Source: Bimuria novae-zelandiae CBS 107.79 (taxonomy: Eukaryota; Ascomycota; Dothideomycetes; Pleosporales; Didymosphaeriaceae). From it: a DNA stretch of 64,000 bases. The stretch lies in assembly GCA_010015655.1 (NCBI GenBank), contig ML976717.1, positions 1 to 64,000 on the forward strand, read 5' to 3'. The position numbers were made by a program, and so were the translations under genes. This document shows positions 1 to 11,350 of this stretch, in pieces (position 1 is the stretch's first letter; each line of letters starts with the position of its first letter). Under the pieces are notes generated by a model. The model was not told the DNA's origin. It did no database searches and was given only the letters and a program-made list of their open reading frames with translations.

Positions 1-1070
1 ATCTGCTGGCGATAGAATCGTTTCACTACTAAGAAAACAGAGAGATCTAGTGGCTGCAGAACGTGCGAGGAGTGCGCAGGGAGAAACAGAAGCCTAACTT
101 TATTCTGCTTGCAGATCTACAGGAAATCCAGGTCGACATAGCTGCCGTGGCCATCTAATATTAGCATCCGCCAGCGATCCTCTAAGGGCGCAGTATCTAG
201 CAGAAATACGCGTTGCTACCACTTAGCCCCTATTATATTAAATATCTAGCTATTCTCTAAAGTTGCGTATAGCTAGTTAAGTATTATTAATAGAAACTAG
301 GTGCTCTACAGGTTTTTGCCTTTAAAAATAATAGCTGGCCGTAGCTTTCTCCCTATTGCAGAAACGCACTCGATTATCGACGCCCACTCGCAATTCTCTG
401 GAGACTAATAGTAAGCCTTCTTTTTCTAGCTTCCTACGAGTACTCTGGTGTTTGCACATACGCCTAGGGCCTTCCCAGTCTTATCTATATTCTACGTATC
501 CTTATTACGTATGTCTAACTTAATGCAGAGCTACTTATAGAGCTTAAGAAACTTGCGTATTACCTTCTAAGTTACTCTTTTAGCTCTTGTAGCCTTAATC
601 TTCTTACTTATAATAGAGGTAACGCGTGGGTTGCGTTTAATAAAATAAAATATCTAGTGTTTACCTACTAACGCGTGGTTGCTATTTATCCTAAAGATTT
701 AATTTACTATTTCTTATATATAAGCGTAAGAAGAAGGAAACCCGCGCGCGTCCTCTTTAAGTATCTATTATATAAAGAAGTCCTCTTATTATAGAGTTAA
801 TTATTGCTAGTATACGTAGCTGTTTTACCAGTTTTGTGAACCGCGTACGCGCCTAGATAGCGTGGCTATAGGGATATTGTATGCCTTTGCAGTAGCTCGT
901 TGACTAGGAAAAATGCTAGTATTAAGATCACTAATAGCTGCTTGAATTGCTGCCTCACGGTTGGCCATTTTGGTAGGGTGGATGTGGAGATATCGCGATT
1001 TTTTGAAGGGTGGAGGATTTCTGCGCGGTGTCTCATATCCCCGGGTGTCTCGGAACCCCATGCGCTAGCT
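1..1070 (-). mobile_element. Fot1/pogo-type DNA transposon, copy A (left part outside the window)
   Basis: This is the right-hand 1,070 bp of an element whose second copy lies at 24,101-27,676. Window base 1 aligns with base 24,815, and the remaining length matches that copy exactly once its nested insertion is removed. The end at 1,070 (TGCGCTAGCT) is followed by TA, the target duplication expected for Tc1/mariner-pogo elements. On the minus strand, about 825-1,061 encodes the N-terminal helix-turn-helix of a pogo/CENP-B-type transposase. About 100-200 encodes a DDE-domain segment reading DGHGSYVDL, where copy B reads DGHGSHVDL; the H-to-Y change is a C-to-T transition. Stops between the blocks make it non-coding, as after RIP. 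Confidence 0.85.
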
Positions 1071-2300
1071 TAAGTCAGATACACCAACGGCACCCTGACG
1101 AGAAGAGGGGCGTAGCGCACTTACATGCATCAAGAACCCCCAAACCGTAAGATTAAAATGTTCGCAATAGCGCGTACCGGCCGGCCTCATCCACTAGTAT
1201 GCTCTTCGAGGCAGGATCTAACGAAACACTTCTGCGATAATACGGGTTCCTGGCAACGCGAAGACGCACTGCCGCCGAAGACGCAATCCTTTTTTACCGA
1301 GATCTGCCCCACTGCGGCTCTAGTATGAGGCCGCTCCAGATCTTGCAGGATCGCTTTGCTGTCGATCACGTACCTAGTTCCCGCACGAAGCCGGCACAGA
1401 GCTATGTGTGTGAGCAGATGGTACCCTATCGTACCTCATGCAGGAACAGCAGGGTTCTCCATAAATAGCTAGGGAAAGATCTCAACTTCTTTCGACAACA
1501 TCCTTGGACAATACCCCGTCGTCAGTTTGTGAGTCGAGGATTGACAAGAGTTAAACCGATTAAAGAGGCGTAGAAGTCGTGTAAATGAGGTGCCGAGCGG
1601 GGTAGTGTGTTGCCCTGTACACCAACAATAAGTCGAAAAAGGCGTTCACAGTGAGGTGGCGGTGCTAAGGCAGAGGCCTGCAGTCTTCCGAGATTACCAT
1701 TAGGTGCGCTGTCTCGTTTGGGCGTGGTTTCGTGAGGAACTGTTCCGGAGCCTATTGATGAGGGTCTCTAGAATGGAAGGCGCGAGGTCTAGTTTCGCTG
1801 TTGGCCAGTCCGCTCCGTTGAACATAGTAGAGCGGAAAAACGAACAGGATTTCGATGCTCTGTAGTACCGAAGAACAATATGAGTCAATCCCACTTGAAG
1901 AATAGGTGGAAGTGTCGGGTACGGTCTTTGGAAGGTGCCGCGGTCGAAGCTAGAAGAAGTAGAATCCGAAGCTCTCTGATCTGCGTATTGTGGTAATATC
2001 GAAGGTCAACTTTGGCTTAGAGACGCAGCAACAAAGAGATACAAAGATGTGTAGACTTCAAGGCTTCGAGCGACGGTGTTGGTGTTTCTTCGGCTGACTA
2101 ACACCCGGGTCTTCCTTCCCCAGATTTCCCCACCCCACCTCCATCGCCTCGGCTCACGAGGGGGAAGTTGTTAACCGTCGCGCCTCATCCACCATGTCGC
2201 GTTCTCGCCCGCATATAGCTTCAATGCATCTATACCCCCCATAACCATCCCTCTCATCCCCATCCCGTCTTACTATCCACCCCTCAACACCCACAGCACA
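1071..2300. other. intergenic region with a dispersed-repeat copy
   Basis: No convincing gene. It holds one copy of a short dispersed repeat (about 1,543-1,647). The last 150 bp is pyrimidine-rich and leads to the ATG at 2,301, as in a fungal promoter or 5' leader. Confidence 0.5.
1543..1647 (+). repeat. short dispersed repeat, copy 1
   Basis: About 105 bp related to 21,449-21,530 and 63,896-64,000. Shared blocks are GACAAGAGTTAAACC (copies 1 and 2), GGTGCCGAG and TGCCCTG (all three), and, in copies 1 and 3, a closing AAAGGCGTTC. All copies are in the same orientation. No coding frame or inverted repeats are visible, so the class is unknown. Confidence 0.6.
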
Positions 2301-3610
2301 ATGGCAGAAAACCCCCCACCGTTAACCGGCCTCCGCGTCCTCGAGTTCGCAGGTCTAGCCCCAGGTACGCTCCTTCCGCCCTTCTACGTCCCCATAAACA
2401 ACGAGCTATACTTATATAATGCGATCCCTCAGGCCCCTTCGCAGGTCTCCTCCTCGCCGACTACGGCGCCTCCGTCCTCCGCCTCGACCGCGCCACTTCC
2501 TCCCCCATCACCACACCCGACCAACTAACCCGGCGCAAAACCTCTCTCACCGCAGACCTCAAGAACCCGCGCGCCATTGCCTTTATTAAAAAACTGCTTC
2601 CAACCATCGACGTCGTAATCGACCCGTTCCGCCCAGGCGTACTGGAGAAAGTCGGGCTCTCACCCCAGGAAGTAATGCTCCCTATAAACCCGCGCTTAAT
2701 AATCGCCCGCATGACAGGGTTCCGCCGCGACGGCAATTATAAAGATATGGCGGGCCACGATATAAATTACATCGCAGTATCGGGTGTGTTAAGTTTATTC
2801 GGGCGGAAAGGGGAAAAGCCGTACCCACCGGGCAACGTGGTGGGCGACTTTGCGGGCGGGGGCGCCATGTGTTTTATAGGCATCTTGCTGGCGCTGTTGG
2901 CGCGGGGGCGGAATGGGACGGGACAGGTGGTAGAGGCGAATATGGTGGATGGGAGTGCGGTGTTGGCGACGATGCCGAGGCTGGGGTTGAAAACTGAAGT
3001 ATGGAGGGGGGAGAGGGGGACGAATATGTTGGATGGGGGCGCGCCGTTTTATGATACGTATGAAACGAAGGATGGGAAATTTATGGCTGTGTGAGTATGC
3101 TTTGCGGGTGTGGGGAGGAGTGGCGCTGACTGTGGAAGGGGCGCGATCGAACCGCAGTTTTACGCAGCGCTGCTGAAGGGACTGGAGCTGAAGGCGGAGG
3201 ACCTACCAGGCAGCCGGGATAACAAAGTTGATTGGCCGAAGCTGACCGACTTCTTCACCGAGGTGTTTAGGAAAAAGACGAGAGCGGAGTGGGAAGTCAT
3301 CTTTGACGGGACGGACGCTTGCTGCACGCCCGTGTTCACGAATGCGGAGCTGGAAACGCAGGGCTTCGATCAGAGACCCGCTGTTACGCTCACATCCACG
3401 CCCGCTTATGCTATACACGAGGGAGAATCTGGGCGCCCTGCAGCAGTGGGACAGGGCATCGGCATCGAGGGCAGCGGCTGGGATGAGAAAGGCCTCGTAC
3501 CCGGTGCAGGCGGAGAGGAAACGCTCGGGCAGTGGCTCGGGTGGACGAGAGGGCGGCAATACGACATGGAAAGCGGGGGCGTCGTGCTCAAGGACACGGC
3601 AAAACTGTAG
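2301..3610 (+). CDS. CoA-transferase family III protein (alpha-methylacyl-CoA racemase-like)
   Basis: A CaiB/BaiF family protein of about 397 aa, the usual size for alpha-methylacyl-CoA racemase, which epimerises 2-methylacyl-CoA esters for peroxisomal or mitochondrial beta-oxidation. Exons are 2301-2364, 2433-3090 and 3139-3610, with introns of 68 and 48 bp. Splicing restores the N-terminal motif as [17 protein letters not shown]. Family landmarks follow: [23 protein letters not shown] (His of GHD is the expected catalytic base), a [14 protein letters not shown] segment carrying the catalytic Asp, and VGAIEPQFY across the second splice. No clear targeting signal: the protein ends DTAKL, and the terminal AKL could act as a weak PTS1. 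Family assignment is firm; the substrate is unknown. Confidence 0.9.
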
Positions 3611-3729
3611 CCTCTACCCTATGTAAATACAATAGCCATCCATCGCAACCAGCCCGCGTTGCTTGTTTGTACAAATACTGATACACCTCGGATACACCTC
3701 GAGTACCCTACACCTACACATAGATATTC

Positions 3730-4600
3730 TTACGGACCCCTCTTCCGCGCCTTCGGCTTCGCAGACTTCTTGCCCGCGGTCCGCAGCTTCTTCCTCTCCA
3801 CATTGAGCTTCTTCCGCGCCTGCGACTTGCGCCACGCCGTCCACCGGTCGCCGGGCACGAACTGCTTCACCTGCACATTCGCCCGCTCCGCCGCACGGCC
3901 AATATCCCAGTTCGCCTGGCGATACGCATACCCCTTGCCCATAGTCAACGTCCTGCCATCCCTCGTCGGCTGCACACTCGCACTCCCCTTCCCGTCATCA
4001 GCGACTCTCAGATCCGCGACCACCGTCTGGCCCTCTTTCTCATTCGCCGACAGCTCCTGGCGAATAGCGACGAAGCCGAGCCGTCGTTTCCGCGCGGCGT
4101 TCTGTGGATACGGAAGCTTGTCGTCTTTGTCGAGCGCGACGCCGATGTACTGGCGGTCCGGGTGCAGCGAGGGGTCGCGGTAGTACCGCACGTAGCCCGA
4201 CTCGGTCGCGAAGATGCAGTGATCGCGGCCGAATTTGCAGTTTTCGCCTGGGAACCAGGCTGTGCCCCTCTGCCTAAAAATAATATTCCCGGGGATCACG
4301 TATTCGCCTGTAACCCAACACACCAAAGTCAGCTTTCTAGGTGGTTTGGGGGGATGGAGGGGGAGAGGGCTAAGTACCTCCAGCTTTCTTCGCGCCCAAC
4401 CGCTTTCCGGGCCCGTCTTTTGCGCCGTTGGCTCGGCCTTGGGCTTGATGCGTTGCGTGGCGGACGAAGGAGAGGGATGGTGAGGGAGCATGTGCAGTGG
4501 CGCTGTTGGCTTGGCGGAGAACGTCGAGGACGCGGGGGGAGGGGGTGAGAGGGGTTTTCGCGGCGGCGCGGACGGGCGCGAGTATTCGGGGGAGCAGCAT
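3730..4600 (-). CDS. MRP7: mitochondrial large-subunit ribosomal protein bL27m
   Basis: Nuclear-encoded bL27m of about 266 aa, part of the mitochondrial ribosome near the peptidyl-transferase centre. Exon 1 is 4600-4378 and exon 2 is 4307-3730, separated by a 70-bp intron ending in TTACAG. Splicing joins [10 protein letters not shown] to [14 protein letters not shown], the diagnostic bL27 core, followed by FGRDHCIFA. The first 45 residues are rich in Arg, Ala and Ser with almost no acidic residues, as in a mitochondrial presequence. The C-terminal half is a fungal extension ending in a Lys/Arg-rich tail. The symbol follows the yeast orthologue and is inferred from the family. Confidence 0.92.
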
Positions 4601-5142
4601 GGCTGCGTCGGTGCGTGGGAGTGTTGGTGGTGTTGCGCTGAGAATGAATTGAAGATGAGATTAGCGCTAGGACGGGGTGGGGTTAGTGTTGGTGCGGCCT
4701 TTCGGGGGTTAGAGGTTTACGACTACGATGGCACGCACCGTCTTTATCTAATTAGTCTTAAGAACATAATGATGTTTTGGAGTCTTTGCGTAGGCTGATG
4801 AGGTACTACCGATGTTTTGTAATGGATGACGCAGGAGTCGGCGAATTCCACCAATGTCAACTGTCTGGGATACAGACTTGAGGCTTAAAACTGGCAACGG
4901 TATGGCAAACTTCACTGGATTCCAATTCACGGCTCCCGGTCATTCTTGCAGTCCTTGTTAACTCCAGTGGGGCGGGGTGATCACGTCGATTCCTATGGTA
5001 TCGATGTCTTGTAGCGGCGATGAATACCATTTATGCGCATTCGAACATAACGACTGTTTCACCGAGCGAATCACCTGTTGTGATTCTTTGAGACATTGAG
5101 ATTGTATGAAACTTCTGACATTTAATGCATCGTAACCTTGCG
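4601..5142. other. intergenic, nothing recognised
   Basis: Between the bL27m start and a decayed reading frame. Short ORFs here show no coding character. Confidence 0.4.
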
Positions 5143-5493
5143 CAGCCACCCGGTGACGACCCGGAAGCGACTCCCCCGGGCGCCATCACCTCTGCCATCC
5201 CCCATTCCCAAAACCTCCAACCTAAGCCACGACATCAAGGTGACCCTTCAAAACTCCGCCTCGCCCTCAGCCGGCAAAAGCGAAAAGTATAAGATTATTT
5301 CTACTACAGATTCTACCCCAAGCCCAAACCTCACACCCTGCGCCGACGCACGCGCGAAGAACAATCAGCATATTACCACAAAGTCGACCGTTTCTACGCT
5401 GACGGTAGTCTCTATATGAACTGGAAGTGGGCGCGCTGGTGCGAGAAGAACGCACAGGAAAACGACGTTGGGGTGAAGCCGGTTAGTATGTAG
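5143..5493 (+). pseudogene. decayed coding fragment, unknown family
   Basis: One frame stays open for 117 codons except for a single TAA at 5290-5292. After the stop it reads YYRFYPKPKPHTLRRRT and then FYADGSLYMNWKWARWCEKN, an aromatic-rich, protein-like stretch in a gap with no other gene. No start codon or intron rescues the stop. I do not recognise the family. It may be the remnant of a gene, or an exon whose splice sites I cannot see. Confidence 0.35.
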
Positions 5494-6126
5494 AGGCTGG
5501 GCAAGTGGCTTGGGATGGCGGATCCGGAGAGGGTGAGGGCGTCGGCGTTGGTAAGGGATGATACGCATTTTGTGTGTGTTAGATCCAGTGGAGGGGGCGG
5601 TGAGGTGGGTGTTTAGGTTTGAGGATGTGAGGGTAAGGGAGGGGGAGGTGGTGGGGGATGAAGCGGTTCCCAATAATAATTCGATGGAGGACTAGGTGGC
5701 GACGTATATGGAGGCTCTATCGAGTGATGAAAATAGTGAAGGGAATATCGAACTTGGTGGGCTGTGAGTCGCAGGGAGGATGTAGTGGATATTTCGAGTG
5801 ACAGGCATCAAGATTGGGAATTCGATCTAGCGAAGCTCTGTGGAGAGAGCGTCTCGATTGCAATTTATAGAACTAGGCTGCGTCGTGGTGTTGTAGATCT
5901 CGTCGGCCCGACTCTGCGGTTGACGAGGTCCACTTTCCATTTTCGGGTCTGATCCGAAAGTTCTCCGCAAGCACACGCTGGACCTCTTTGCTTTCTGCAT
6001 CGACCTGCCTAAAATATAATACTACACAATTCTTCTCGAGGTTATATGAGAAAAACCTGGTGGAGATGACCCTGAGCAATCAATGAAATTGATGGGACTG
6101 TGGGCTCCCCTGCCAAATTCGTCGGA
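5494..6126. other. intergenic / probable promoter of the Zn2Cys6 gene
   Basis: No supported gene. Two short out-of-frame ATGs (about 6083 and 6092) precede the chosen start of the regulator at 6127 and could act as upstream ORFs. Confidence 0.35.
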
Positions 6127-7626
6127 ATGGCCGGCCACACGAGGACGCGAACTGGATGCTGGACCTGCCGAGAGGCTGGCTATAAATGCGATGAACAAAG
6201 GCCGAGCTGCGGCAGATGCGCCAGACTAAAAAAAGAATGTAAAGGGTATGGGGTCAAGCTGAAATGGAAGGTTGCGACTTCCTTTGCTCCGGCCCTACGC
6301 AAACATCGTACGCAGCGGAGCAAGCCAGTGGAGAATACGTCTCTCGAAACTCCTGGATTCACCACCAGTCTGGGACCTACTGTAAGCGTCGCCTCACCAC
6401 CATCGAGATGGGGAACCGCAAACTTGCAGGAGCGTTTCGCTCTGGCGTTGGGTCCGATGACGCACCCTTTCGCACTTCCAGACTTATCGTTTATGGATCA
6501 GCGACTTATGCAGTATTGGATTGGCCGACTATCTTCGCTCATCTCTCTTGCACCGAGAGATGGTGGAGCGAGTTCTTTCCAGCTTCATCTTACTTCTATG
6601 TTGTATACTCGCGGAGCTCTACAATCTACCGTTCTGTCCATGGCAGCCACTCATTTAGGTTTGGTCACTGGTGATACGGTCCTTCGATTCAACGCCTACA
6701 AACACCAGCGTGACGCCATTCAGCGTTTACAACAGCTTATCCAGGACCCAAAGGAAGCGGACCAAGATCCGACGTTGGCCACTGTTATGATGATGCAGGT
6801 CTCCGCACGACTGTTTGGGGACGAGGAAGAAGCTCACGCGGCGAACCATCTTACTGGAGCTAAAGCCATGATATCGCGTAGAAGAGCTCGGACGGGAAGC
6901 AACAGATCTTCCAGTGAACAGTTCCTAACCAGCCTCTTCGCCTATCATGACATCTTGTCATCCGTCTCACGGGGCTCTCCACCTCTGGATACTCACGAAT
7001 CCGATTTCGATGCAGTAGAAAGCGCCCCTCGTATGAGAAGTACAGCCATGGTCCTGCAAGTGGTCGCACGCATAAGCGAATTCCACGAAAGAGCGAAAGC
7101 AGAAAGACTGTTCACGAAGCAATCGGAGCTCCAAGGGGAAAACTATCATCTAGGCGCTCAAATCCAGCAGACACTGCTTAACATGAGCTTCGATGTCGCT
7201 GCAAATGGTCTACCCGAGGACCAACATATCAATCTCACTGCAGAGGCATATCGACACGCAGCTTTCATCTACCTGTATCGCGTTTGGTTCGACATGGGCG
7301 CTCCGAATCCCACAACAGTCAAGCACGTTCAAGAATGCCTCGCCTGCATCAAACTGGTTCTAGTCGATTCACCATTAGCTTCGTCCCACACCTGGCCACT
7401 CTTCACCGCCGGATGCGAGACCTTCGACACAGACCAGCGACAATTCGTCCGCGAGCGATTCCTGGCCATGTACGAATCAAGAAAATTCCCGAGTTTGAAA
7501 AGAGTGTTGCGAGATGTTGAAGACGTTTGGGCGGCCAAGGATGCCGAACAAATCATGGGTGGTATGAAGCTTGACTGCATTCAAGTCATACTAAGACGAC
7601 GCGGCCGCGAAGTAGACCTTGCGTAA
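6127..7626 (+). CDS. Zn2Cys6 (GAL4-type) transcription factor
   Basis: Single-exon gene of 499 aa. The open frame extends to 6100 but lacks an upstream ATG; the first in-frame ATG is 6127 (MAGHTRTRTGCW). The binuclear zinc cluster has Cys 11, 14, 21, 28, 31 and 38 (C-x2-C-x6-C-x6-C-x2-C-x6-C) followed by a basic linker. The remainder is mostly helical and resembles the fungal-specific transcription factor domain seen in many Pezizomycotina regulators. It lies 257 bp upstream of, and in the same direction as, a secreted glycosidase gene, which makes pathway-specific control of that gene possible (inference). The regulon is unknown. Confidence 0.88.
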   Translation: MAGHTRTRTGCWTCREAGYKCDEQRPSCGRCARLKKECKGYGVKLKWKVATSFAPALRKHRTQRSKPVENTSLETPGFTTSLGPTVSVASPPSRWGTANLQERFALALGPMTHPFALPDLSFMDQRLMQYWIGRLSSLISLAPRDGGASSFQLHLTSMLYTRGALQSTVLSMAATHLGLVTGDTVLRFNAYKHQRDAIQRLQQLIQDPKEADQDPTLATVMMMQVSARLFGDEEEAHAANHLTGAKAMISRRRARTGSNRSSSEQFLTSLFAYHDILSSVSRGSPPLDTHESDFDAVESAPRMRSTAMVLQVVARISEFHERAKAERLFTKQSELQGENYHLGAQIQQTLLNMSFDVAANGLPEDQHINLTAEAYRHAAFIYLYRVWFDMGAPNPTTVKHVQECLACIKLVLVDSPLASSHTWPLFTAGCETFDTDQRQFVRERFLAMYESRKFPSLKRVLRDVEDVWAAKDAEQIMGGMKLDCIQVILRRRGREVDLA

Positions 7627-7883
7627 AGCTGGCTACATCAAATCCTACGGAAAAATAACCTTAGAACCGAGTCGTTAGTTTGCAACTAGCCTTGCAGCGC
7701 TGCGATCGACTTTAAGCGACGAGGGGTCGGTTGCATTCGGGCGCATTTACCCCGGATTCCTGAAGCATTACCCCGGGTTTCGCTACTCGGGTCTGGTGTA
7801 GTAAATGTATGCTCAGGTTCTGCATTATTCCATCGCTGCAACAGGATACAACCACCATTCATTTCTGAGGAGCTACAGTCAAT

Positions 7884-10324
7884 ATGAGAGCGAATCAAGT
7901 GGGTGCAGCATGCTGTCTGCTGCTGGCACCGTGCTGTGTTGCTGCACGTATTGATAGGTGCATTTCGAAAGAGATTCTCACACTATTGTAACTGACAAGC
8001 TGCAGAAAAAGTATTGTATCCAGGTTCAATATTGAACGGACGAACTTGATCGACAATGAAACGACGCCGCTGCAAGTTGGCAACGGGAACTTTGCATTCA
8101 ATGTGGATAACACGGGCATGCAGGTAGATATTTACTCTATCATCAATAGTACGCCCGCTGACTGGGAACAAGACCTTCCTGCCATTTAATACTTTGTCAA
8201 GTTGGGCCTGGCATAACGATAGCTTGCCAGCGAACGGGTACGACGGGCTTCCCGAATTACAGTTATGAGACACTGTCTAATCCGTCAATGTGCAGTGAAT
8301 TGCCGTCCGACTATCACGGCGTACCGCGCGAAACATACGGGCGCGAGGTTTTCTACGACATTCCAGATCCCAGCCTCAAACAAGCAACGCAATGGCTGAT
8401 TGGCAACCCGAACCGTATCAATTTAGGCCGCATTGGGCTCACGTATAAGGGTGCCTCGGTTTCTTCTTCCCTGATTACGCAGGCCAAGCAGGTTCTAGAT
8501 CTTTGGAATGGAGTTCTCACTTCAACATTCGAGGTAGACGGAACGCCCGTGAAAGTCATCACCCAAGGCGACTTTGATGAAGATGCTGTAGCATTCAGCG
8601 TAGAGTCAGATCTAATCAAGAGCGGGCAGCTGACGGTGGAACTGGACTTCCCATATCCTCCCATTCACACGACAGCGTATAAATACGAGGTAGACTTTCC
8701 CTCCATTAACCGTTTGACTCTTACTCAATGGATCCACAGGTCTTCGCAGGAGTCTACAACTTCCCTTTGAACCACACGACCTCCATCGTGAACCAAAACA
8801 AGAAAAGCGGCTCCGCAAGCATCCACCACCAATTGCAAGAAACGAAATACTTTGCAAACCTGCGCTGGCCTACACAAACACCGTTGAGCCTCACCCGCAA
8901 CGAGCCCGAAGGTTTAAATGCAACCACTGCGCACCGTTACACGCTCCAGCCCTCCTCCACGGCTCGAAAATCATCGAGTATTTCCTTCACAGCGCACTTC
9001 TCGCCCGACCAGCATACCCCACCGCTCCCCTCAACCATCCAGAAGCGCAACAAACTCGCATGGAACAACTACTGGAACGAAGGCGGCTTCGTCGACTTCA
9101 CCGAGTCCACGAACTCAAAAGCAACGGAACTGCAGCGCAGAATAATAACCTCACAGTACCACGTGCGCGTAAACAGCGCCGCAACCGGGCAATCGCCTCA
9201 AGAAAGCGGGCTCATGAACAACGGGTGGTACGGTACGTCTCTCTCCCTCTCCACTTGCTCTACCCCCACATCCTAATACCTACCCAACAGGAAAATTCCA
9301 CATGGAAATGGTAATCTGGCACAACGCGCACTGGGCAACCTGGGGTCGGCAGAAATACTTCGACAGGATATTTCCAGCGCTGTACGAGCGCTTGCTCCCC
9401 TCCTCGCTCGCCCGCGCCTCCTCCATGGGCTGGGAAGGCGCTCGCTGGCCCAAAATGACTGATCCGCTCTGTGCCACAAACTCGCCTGGCGACATCAACG
9501 CGTTCCTTCTCTGGCAGCAGCCGCACCCCATGTACCTCGCCAACCTCGCGTACCGCGCGTCTCCAACCAGGGAGACGCTGCAGCGATGGGATAAAGTGGT
9601 CACCGCGACGGCGGAGTACATGGCCTCGTACGCCCACCTCAACCCCCGCACGGGCAGGTATGATCTCGGTCCTCCGAGTTATGGCGTCACGGAGAACACG
9701 CCGCCAAACTCTACGAAGAATCTCGCGTATGAGCTGGCGTACTGGCGGTACGCCCTCGACGCAGCAGCTGAATGGAAACGTCTTCTCAACCTCCCCGTGC
9801 CCGCGCATTGGACACATGTAGCGTCCAACCTCGCGCCGCTCCCCGTCGTAGACGGCCTCTACGCCGTCTACGAAGGCTTGAACACGACCTGGTGGTCCGA
9901 CCCCAAACTCACCGCCGACCCTCGCTCCCTCATCATGCTCCAAGGCATTCTCCCCTCGACCCCCGCCGTAAACACCACGCTCGCCCTACACACAGCCGAT
10001 AAAGTCGCAGCCATCTGGACAGACGATAAGATCCGCGGATGGGGCCGCCCCGTGCTGGCGATCAACAGCGCGAGGATCGGGAATGCGACGAGGGCGATGT
10101 ATCATTTGACAGCGTATGATTATTGGAAGTTTGACGACGCGGGGTTTGCGGTTAGGGGAGGTGATGGGGGTACGCCGCCGCCGTTTATGCCGGGGAATGC
10201 GGGGTTTTTGTTGGCGGTTGCGTATGTGGTGGAGGGGTGGGAGGGGTCGAGGGGGGAAGCGCCGGGGGTGCCGAGGGGGGAGGGGTGGGTTGTTAGGAGT
10301 GAGGGGTTGGTGAAGGCGTTGTAG
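7884..10324 (+). CDS. secreted six-hairpin glycosidase-like protein
   Basis: Six-exon model of about 725 aa: 7884-7957, 8006-8123, 8173-8237, 8296-8689, 8740-9232 and 9291-10324, all introns 48-58 bp with GT-AG ends. Residues 1-21 form a signal peptide (MRANQVGAACCLLLAPCCVA). After it come VGNGNFAFNVD and TFLPFNTLSSWAWHN, then NPNRINLGRIGL. The C-terminal catalytic part has GLMNNGWYGKFHMEM and WHNAHWATWGR, with SSMGWEGARWPKM and WQQPHPMYLA further on; this pattern is typical of fungal six-hairpin ((alpha/alpha)6) glycosidase-like proteins. Substrate and GH family are not assigned. Many N-glycosylation sequons fit secretion. The 8238-8295 intron is the least certain but is needed to keep frame. 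Confidence 0.82.
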
Positions 10325-10602
10325 GCAATTCGGCGTGCTTCGCAGATGATCCGGGCCATGGCATAATGCAGTACAAAACGAACTAATTCCCGAGAACTCA
10401 AAGAGAAGAAGCTGTGGTGTAGCGCTCGTTTGATTGGTGGTATGTTTTTGTGATTCGTATTATGGCTCTTGGATTGGCGGGTGACAAGAGCCGTCCCTCC
10501 TCTTCCTTGATCGCACTGGTGGTATCAAGAATTTCATTCCCGGTTCAACACCTGAAACCCGCCCTACATTGTTGTTCTGGATACCCTCTCGTCGGACGTT
10601 CC

Positions 10603-11030
10603 CTACATCTTCTCCCCCTGAATCGTCGCAACCACCCTCCTCGCATGCTTCGCCCTCCTAAACTCCAGATAATAAACCCCTTGCCACGTGCCCGTCGCCA
10701 GGCGCCCATCCGTAATCGGCACACTCACACTCGCGCCGACGAGCACACTCTTCACATGCGCCGGCATATCATCGCTCCCCTCGGCATCATGCCTGTACAG
10801 CCCTTCCCCCTTCTTATCCTCGGGCACGATGCGATCCAGCGCATCGCTCATGTCAGCCCGTACATCGGAGTCCCAGTTCTCGTTCAGACTAAGCGCGCAG
10901 GACGTGTGCTGGATAAAGAGGTGTAAGATGCCGACTTTGTACGTGGAGATTTCGGGAAGGGAGGAGACGATATGGTCGGTTATGAGGTACGAGCCGCGGG
11001 ATTTCGAGGGGAGAGTTATCGTCTTCTGAG
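10603..11030 (-). CDS. YjbQ/UPF0047 family protein (5' end unresolved)
   Basis: The minus-strand frame reads QKTITLPSKSRGSYLITDHI, then LHLFIQHTSCALSLNENWD, DMSDALDRIVPED and GTWQGVYYLEFRR. These are the hallmarks of the YjbQ/UPF0047 fold (Pfam PF01894), about 140 aa in bacteria. Bacterial members were reported to have weak thiamine-phosphate synthase activity, and the fungal role is unknown. No in-frame ATG precedes the conserved start at about 11,025, and a stop closes the frame near 11,200. A short 5' exon and an intron must therefore lie upstream; a possible acceptor (CGATAG) is at about 11,030. The family is certain, the N-terminus is not. Confidence 0.8.
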
Positions 11031-11042
11031 TCCTATCGACAA

Positions 11043-11310
11043 TTAGTTTCCTGTTCCCTTCTCCTGGGCTTCTTGTTCGTAGAGGGATGAGGGAATTGGA
11101 TAAGAGGAGTGCAGGGACGGACCAAGCATGGTGGGGAAAGGGGCAAGCCCAGGCGCAGCGAGGGGCGTTGTCGACGGGAACAAGTCAAACACCGCGAGGA
11201 AGACGGGAAATAGAGGGACGAGGGCGGCGCAGAGGGCGATGAAGACCTTGCACGGTGTGGGGCTGTGTTGGTGTGCGGGTGGTATTAGACATCAGGGAAA
11301 AGTACACGTC
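11043..11310 (-). pseudogene. small membrane ORF, tandem copy 1 (probably frameshifted)
   Basis: A minus-strand frame encodes PCKVFIALCAALVPLFPVFL, one hydrophobic segment, and ends at a TAA at 11043-11045. It is a diverged duplicate of the neighbour at 11351-11659; both share the DNA for PAHQHS and the membrane segment. An extra 7 bp just after the ATG (TCTAATACC versus TC) puts this copy's start out of frame with its membrane segment. It may be dead, or may be the 5' region of the adjacent YjbQ gene. Confidence 0.35.
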
Positions 11311-11350
11311 GAGGGGTTTGAGGTGGGGAGAAGAAAGAGGTGTAATTTAT

